Below, one piece after another: positions 6,677-10,890 of a stretch of DNA of 10,890 bases. The notes below the pieces were generated by a model that saw only the letters and a list, made by a program, of their open reading frames with translations, made no database searches and was not told the origin of the DNA. The position numbers were made by a program, and so were the translations under genes. The DNA comes from Burkholderia sp. (GTDB lineage Bacteria > Pseudomonadota > Gammaproteobacteria > Burkholderiales > Burkholderiaceae). Location: assembly GCA_028292565.1 (NCBI GenBank), contig JAQGMD010000413.1, positions 1 to 10,890 on the forward strand, given 5' to 3'. The number at the start of each line of letters is the position of its first letter. Position 1 is the stretch's first letter.

Positions 6677-6790
6677 CGTCGTGCATACCTGAGTCCTCGG
6701 TTGGGTTGCGAATCCCGACATTCCGCCCTCTGCACGACGAACGGCTCTTGCGGATGCCCGAACGTTGGGATTTGCATCGCAACCTACATC
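6677..6790 (+). repeat. Structured inverted-repeat region between convergent genes
   Basis: The 181-base gap between iclR and the CheR-like gene contains nested inverted repeats. CGTCGTGCA (6677-6685) is perfectly mirrored by TGCACGACG (6731-6739). GGTTGGGTTGCGAATCCCGA (6699-6718) is mirrored by the stretch 6763-6788, which read in reverse is GTAGGTTGCG, then ATGCAAATCCC and an AACGTTCG end. The right arm resembles dispersed GTAGGTTGGG-type intergenic repeats of proteobacteria. It could be a repeat element, a bidirectional terminator or a structured RNA; there is no T-run. No coding sequence is convincing here. Confidence 0.5.
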
Positions 6791-6826
6791 ACCGGGGTGC
6801 GAGCCGTATCGCATTTATGTTAGTAC

Positions 6827-7654
6827 TCAGGCTATCCTGCGGTACAACCCATTCTCCGCATTAACCGTCTTGAAATGCGCCACAAACGGCGCATCGTCCG
6901 GCTCGCTCGTATGATCGACGCTCAACATGCCAAACAGCGGCAGGCTTTCGCGAAACAGCTGCAACGCCCGCCTCCGCAACGCCGGTCCAAAGTCACCCAG
7001 CGCCCTGCGGCACACGATCAACTCAAACTCATTGAACGAGGAGTCGGTGGCGAGATTGTATTGCGCCCAGGTGATCCGTGACAGCAGCTCGCGCCGGAAG
7101 TACATCTTCCCGCCGTCTTCGACGCAGTACTCCGCAAGTGACTTCGTGCCGCCGCTGCGGCGGTAATTGTCTTCAAACAGGCTGAGCTGATCCGGCGCAA
7201 AACTGCCCTTGGCCGCATCCGTCAGTAAAGACTCATTTGCCACCGTGGCGAATATCCGCGTCTTATCGTACAACTGCTCTTCCGTCAGCATGATCGCCAG
7301 AGCAGCCGCCTCTTGCACGGATGCGCATTCGGCGATCCAGATCTTGGGCGACGGGCATGACCGCAGCCAGGGACCCAATGCGCCGCGCAGCGAGAGGAAG
7401 TGTTCGGGATCCTCGAACAAGCCTGCCGGATGGACACTCAGCGCGCGCAACAACGCATCGCCTGCGGCCTCGTCGTGCATCACCTTTTCCAGCAGCGCGG
7501 ATACCGTATTCAATCCATCGCTTTGCATCAGGAGGTGCAGTTTTTGGCGCAGCGGGTCACGCTGATAACCGCGAAAGTCATACCCGAACAGCTGGAAAAC
7601 GCCTTCCAGCAGAAGGTCGATTTCCAGTTCTTCAACGGCTTGCAGTCGGTCCAT
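6827..7654 (-). CDS. CheR-like methyltransferase homologue with degraded active site
   Basis: The 275-residue protein follows the CheR fold along its length: an N-terminal helical part with LLLEGVFQLFGYDFRGY (14-30), then the methyltransferase domain. Family landmarks remain, such as IWIAECASVQEAAALAIML, NYRRSGGTKSLAEY and DSSFNEFELIVCR. The working residues differ from the CheR consensus: FFRDP is LFEDP (79-83), AGCSTGEE is AECASVQE (108-115), ATD is ATV (136-138), and CRNVLIYF is CRRALGDF (215-222). It is thus probably unable to bind S-adenosylmethionine normally or to methylate receptors, and may act as a scaffold or partner of the kinase just upstream. I prefer ATG 7654, nine codon positions behind the alternative ATG 7678 that overlaps the kinase end by 16 bases; neither has a strong Shine-Dalgarno. 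The frame is intact, so it is not an obvious pseudogene. Confidence 0.85.
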   Translation of the reverse strand: MDRLQAVEELEIDLLLEGVFQLFGYDFRGYQRDPLRQKLHLLMQSDGLNTVSALLEKVMHDEAAGDALLRALSVHPAGLFEDPEHFLSLRGALGPWLRSCPSPKIWIAECASVQEAAALAIMLTEEQLYDKTRIFATVANESLLTDAAKGSFAPDQLSLFEDNYRRSGGTKSLAEYCVEDGGKMYFRRELLSRITWAQYNLATDSSFNEFELIVCRRALGDFGPALRRRALQLFRESLPLFGMLSVDHTSEPDDAPFVAHFKTVNAENGLYRRIA

Positions 7655-7662
7655 AGGACGCT

Positions 7663-10600
7663 CTATTGGTGCAGCCATTCTCGCATCAGCGACAGCAATT
7701 GCGCGACGTCCACCGGCTTGGTGATGTAGTCAGAGGCGCCCGCCGCGATACATTTGTCGCGGTCGCCCTTCATCGCTTTTGCGGTCAGTGTGATGATCGG
7801 CAACGATTTGAACTTCGGTATGCTGCGAATCGCGCGCATCGTGTCGTAGCCGTCCATTTCCGGCATCATGATGTCCATCAGGACGATCTCGATCGACGGA
7901 TCCCTTTCCAGCACTTCGATGCCATCGCGTCCGTTTTCGGCGAACGACACCTTCATCTGCTGCCGCTCGAGCACCGAACTCAATGCAAAGATATTGCGCA
8001 AGTCGTCGTCGACGATCAGTACCCTGCGCCCGGCGAGTCCGCCTTCGGCCGCATGCACTTCATCCAGCATGCGACGCTGCATCTCCGGCATGTTGGCGTG
8101 CGCACGGTGCAGGAACAGCGCCGTCTCATCCAGCAAACGCTCGGGCGAACGCGCATCCTTGACGACGATAGTCTTCGCAACGCGCTTGAGCCTGGTGACT
8201 TCCTTGCGGTTGAGGTCCTTGGCGGTATACACCACGATCGGCATATTGCGCAGGCTCGCGTCGTCACCGATCTTGTCGATCAGGTCAAAGCCGCTGATAT
8301 CCGGCAGGCTGAGGTCGATCACCATGCAGTCGAACTGCGAAGCCTTGAGCGCCTCCAGCGCCGCCTGGCCGGTCTCGACCGCGGTAATGTTGACGTCGGT
8401 CGCCCCGATCAGGGTGACGATCGATTCACGCTGCATCTTGTCATCCTCGACCACCAGCAGGCTGCGTTTGCCGCGCGTCAGGAACTGCTGAATGCGGCTG
8501 AATTCCTCCAACAGGCGTTCGCGGCTCACCGGTTTGTTCAGGTACGAAATAGCACCCTGGCGTAGCGCGCGCTCACGTTCTTTCAGGCTGGATATCACAT
8601 GAACCGGAATATGGCGTGTGCTCGGATCGCGCTTGAGGCGGTCGAGGACGGTGAACCCGTCGACGTCCGGCAAATCGATATCGAGCAGGATCGCCGCCGG
8701 CAGATAGTCCCGCGCCAGCGTCAGCACCGAATCGCCGCTGGAGGTGACGATGCCCTTGAAGTTCTTCTCGCGCGCATACTCCAGCATGATTTTTGCGAAG
8801 CGTGCATCGTCCTCGACGATCACAACCGATGCTTCGCCCGGTGTGACCAGCGACCGGTCATCGTGGCTCGGTTCATAATGTATCCGCGGCATTTCAAGCG
8901 CGGGTTGGGTGCGCGGCACGTCCACTGCGTCCATCACTTCCACTGCCTGCACGTCGGTATAACCTGCCTGCGACGAAACTACTTGTAATCGCGGTGTGCC
9001 CGGTGTCTTGCCCGGCAGGTCGTAGCTCTCGAACCCGATGCGGTTAAACGGCATGTACAGCGTGAACGTGCTGCCCACGCCGACCACACTCTCGACACGA
9101 ATCTCGCCGCCCAGCAGCCGTGCCAGTTCGCGGCTGATGGACAGGCCCAGGCCCGTGCCGCCATATTTACGCGCGGTACTGCCGTCCGCTTGCTGGAAAG
9201 CCTCGAAGATCAGCTGCAGCTTGTCGGATGGAATGCCCACCCCGGTGTCAGCTACCGAGAATGCCAGCACCGCCTCAGATTGACCAAGGACCGGATGGTC
9301 GGCGCTCCAGCCCCGGTCGGCCAGCGCGATGCTGAGCGACACCTGTCCATGCGCGGTAAATTTGAATGCATTGGACAGCAGGTTTTTCAGGATCTGCTGC
9401 AGTCGGGTGTTGTCGGTCATCGTTGCCATCGGCAAGGATGGAGCCAGTTCGACCTCGAAGCTGATGTGCTTCGCTTCCGCCATATGCCGGAAAGTACGCT
9501 CCACATAACCGCGCAGTGTGAGGAAGCGGCATTCGCTGACTTCCAGCGTCACCGTACCCGATTCGATCTTCGACAGGTCCAGAATATCGTTAATCAGCGT
9601 CAGCAAGTCACTGCCTGAACCGTGGATGGTCCGCGCGAACTCGACCTGCTTCTCGCTCAGGTTGCCTTCCGGGTTGTCGCTCAACTGCTGCGCCAGGATC
9701 AGCAAACTGTTCAATGGTGTACGCAACTCATGCGACATGTTGGCAAGAAACTCGGACTTGTACTTGGACGACAGCGCCAGCTGGGTCGCTTTTTCCTCCA
9801 GCGCCAGCTTCGCCTGTTCCACCTCGCGGTTCTTGCGTTCCACCTCGATGTTCTGTTCGGACAGCAGGCGAGCTTTTTCCGCGAGTTCAAGGTTGGTCTG
9901 CTGCAGTTCTTGCGCCAGCGACTGGGACTGCGTCAGCAAGCTCTCGGTCCGGCTGTTCGCTTCGATCGTGTTCAACACCACGCCGATGGATTCCATCAAC
10001 TGGTCGAGGAACGAAAGGTGCGTTTCGGTGAATCGATCCAGCGATGCGATCTCGATCACCGCCTTCACCTGCTGTTCAAACAGGATAGGCAGCACCACAA
10101 TATTGGTCGGCGGCGCAGCGCCAAGACCGGAAGACACCTGGATGTAGTCACGCGGTACGTTGGTGAGCCAGATGCGCTGCTTCTCCAACGCGCACTGACC
10201 GACCAGACCTTCGCCCGGCAGGAATGAGGTAGGCAGTTTCCTGCTTGAACGATAACCGTAGCTGGATACCATGCGCAGGCGGGCGTCGGATTCCTGCGAA
10301 TCCATCATGTAGAACACGCCATGGTGCGCCGCCACCAGCGGAGCCAGTTCGGACAGGATCAGCGAGGTCACCGCTTCCAGGTCGCGCTGGCCTTGCAGCA
10401 GGCGTGTGAATCGCGCAAGGTTGGTTTTCAGCCAGTCCTGCTGCGCATTCTTCTGCGTGGTTTCCTTCAGGTTGCGGATCATCTCGTTGATGTTGTCCTT
10501 GAGGTCCGCCACCTCGCCGCGCGCTTCCACCTGAATCGAACGCGACAAGTCGCCGCGCGTCACGGCGGTTGCCACTTCCGCAATCGCTCGCACCTGTGTG

Positions 10601-10890
10601 GTCAGGTTGGCCGCCAGCTGGTTCACGTTTTCGGTAAGGTCTTTCCAGGTACCCGATGCGCCCGGCACGCTGGCCTGGCCGCCCAGTTTTCCTTCCACAC
10701 CCACTTCACGCGCCACGGTGGTCGCCTGGTCGGCGAACACCGCGAGCGTGTCGGTCATTTCATTGATGGTGTTGGCCAGCGCAGCAATCTCGCCACGCGC
10801 CGCCACCGTCAGTTTCTTCTTCAGGTCGCCGTTCGCCACCGCGGTCACCACGCCTGCAATACCGCGCACCTGCGCGGTCAGGTTGGCCGC
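7663..10890 (-). CDS. Multi-HAMP hybrid sensor histidine kinase with three receiver domains (5' partial)
   Basis: The frame is open to the window edge, so the N-terminus is missing; the apparent start at 10869 is an internal GTG. Counting from that codon: HAMP repeats of the fungal Nik1 (group III) type with a 92-residue period (AANLTxQV at the edge and again at 86-93), GAF domain (about 160-300), coiled coil (about 305-370), HisKA with His380 in SHELRTPLN, HATPase with the N-box NLLSNAFKF (497-505), DTGVGIP (541-547) and GGTGLGLS (570-577), then three receivers with phospho-acceptors Asp730, Asp852 and Asp999 and their conserved lysines. No membrane segment or Hpt domain is visible. It would phosphorylate itself and relay to its receivers. 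Its TAG lies 8 bases before the CheR-like start, indicating co-transcription. The stimulus is unknown. Confidence 0.93.
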   Translation of the reverse strand, partial: AANLTAQVRGIAGVVTAVANGDLKKKLTVAARGEIAALANTINEMTDTLAVFADQATTVAREVGVEGKLGGQASVPGASGTWKDLTENVNQLAANLTTQVRAIAEVATAVTRGDLSRSIQVEARGEVADLKDNINEMIRNLKETTQKNAQQDWLKTNLARFTRLLQGQRDLEAVTSLILSELAPLVAAHHGVFYMMDSQESDARLRMVSSYGYRSSRKLPTSFLPGEGLVGQCALEKQRIWLTNVPRDYIQVSSGLGAAPPTNIVVLPILFEQQVKAVIEIASLDRFTETHLSFLDQLMESIGVVLNTIEANSRTESLLTQSQSLAQELQQTNLELAEKARLLSEQNIEVERKNREVEQAKLALEEKATQLALSSKYKSEFLANMSHELRTPLNSLLILAQQLSDNPEGNLSEKQVEFARTIHGSGSDLLTLINDILDLSKIESGTVTLEVSECRFLTLRGYVERTFRHMAEAKHISFEVELAPSLPMATMTDNTRLQQILKNLLSNAFKFTAHGQVSLSIALADRGWSADHPVLGQSEAVLAFSVADTGVGIPSDKLQLIFEAFQQADGSTARKYGGTGLGLSISRELARLLGGEIRVESVVGVGSTFTLYMPFNRIGFESYDLPGKTPGTPRLQVVSSQAGYTDVQAVEVMDAVDVPRTQPALEMPRIHYEPSHDDRSLVTPGEASVVIVEDDARFAKIMLEYAREKNFKGIVTSSGDSVLTLARDYLPAAILLDIDLPDVDGFTVLDRLKRDPSTRHIPVHVISSLKERERALRQGAISYLNKPVSRERLLEEFSRIQQFLTRGKRSLLVVEDDKMQRESIVTLIGATDVNITAVETGQAALEALKASQFDCMVIDLSLPDISGFDLIDKIGDDASLRNMPIVVYTAKDLNRKEVTRLKRVAKTIVVKDARSPERLLDETALFLHRAHANMPEMQRRMLDEVHAAEGGLAGRRVLIVDDDLRNIFALSSVLERQQMKVSFAENGRDGIEVLERDPSIEIVLMDIMMPEMDGYDTMRAIRSIPKFKSLPIITLTAKAMKGDRDKCIAAGASDYITKPVDVAQLLSLMREWLHQ

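Noticed and set aside
6597..6782. Small minus-strand ORF of 61 codons after iclR
   Set aside because: It overlaps the iclR 3' end and an inverted-repeat region; I saw no family resemblance and no ribosome site.
7666..8565. Long plus-strand open frames opposite the receiver domains of the kinase
   Set aside because: They are antisense shadows produced by the GC-biased codon use of the kinase; their translations show no domain pattern.
9518..10227. Plus-strand frames of about 200 codons opposite HisKA and GAF
   Set aside because: Serine/arginine-rich or histidine/glutamine-rich compositions are typical of antisense frames; the opposite strand encodes clear kinase motifs.

Overview
The window looks like a chromosomal stretch from a betaproteobacterium, most likely order Burkholderiales and possibly family Oxalobacteraceae. 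I base this on the moderately high GC content, the protein flavour, the REP-type intergenic palindromes and the multi-HAMP hybrid kinase next to a CheR homologue. The genus is inference. I see no plasmid, phage, CRISPR, rRNA or tRNA signal.

Layout. 24-1016 (-) is an aldo/keto reductase. The 0.7 kb gap after it is not empty: it holds a composite REP repeat (1069-1216), the in-frame C-terminal remnant of an NtaA/SnaA-type flavin monooxygenase (1254-1388, -), and a 203-bp MITE-like element with 45-bp terminal inverted repeats (1442-1644). Then come a periplasmic sulfate-binding protein (1729-2751, +), a second copy of the REP repeat (2759-2927), and a minus-strand operon lutA-lutB-dgkA (5489 down to 2945) whose genes overlap by 1-4 bases. 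A second MITE-like copy (5536-5706) lies between lutA and a divergent IclR-family regulator (5854-6645, +), which is the obvious candidate regulator of lutAB. A structured inverted-repeat region (about 6677-6790) separates iclR from a convergent two-gene signalling unit: a CheR-like protein (6827-7654, -) and, upstream of it, a very large hybrid histidine kinase (7663 to the window edge, -) with HAMP repeats, GAF, HisKA, HATPase and three receiver domains. The kinase lacks its N-terminus here.

How the genes relate. LutA and LutB are iron-sulfur and CCG-domain subunits of the lactate-oxidation complex; lutC is not in the window and its usual place is taken by dgkA, a membrane lipid kinase. The sulfate-binding protein has no permease or ATPase partner here; with the flavin-monooxygenase remnant beside it, it may be what is left of a sulfur-scavenging locus. 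The kinase and CheR-like gene are contiguous and probably co-transcribed.

The best candidates for something not routinely described are the CheR homologue, which has lost nearly every recognisable catalytic and S-adenosylmethionine-binding motif while remaining an intact ORF beside the kinase, and the pair of MITE-like elements. All functional calls come from reading the sequence; no database search was run.
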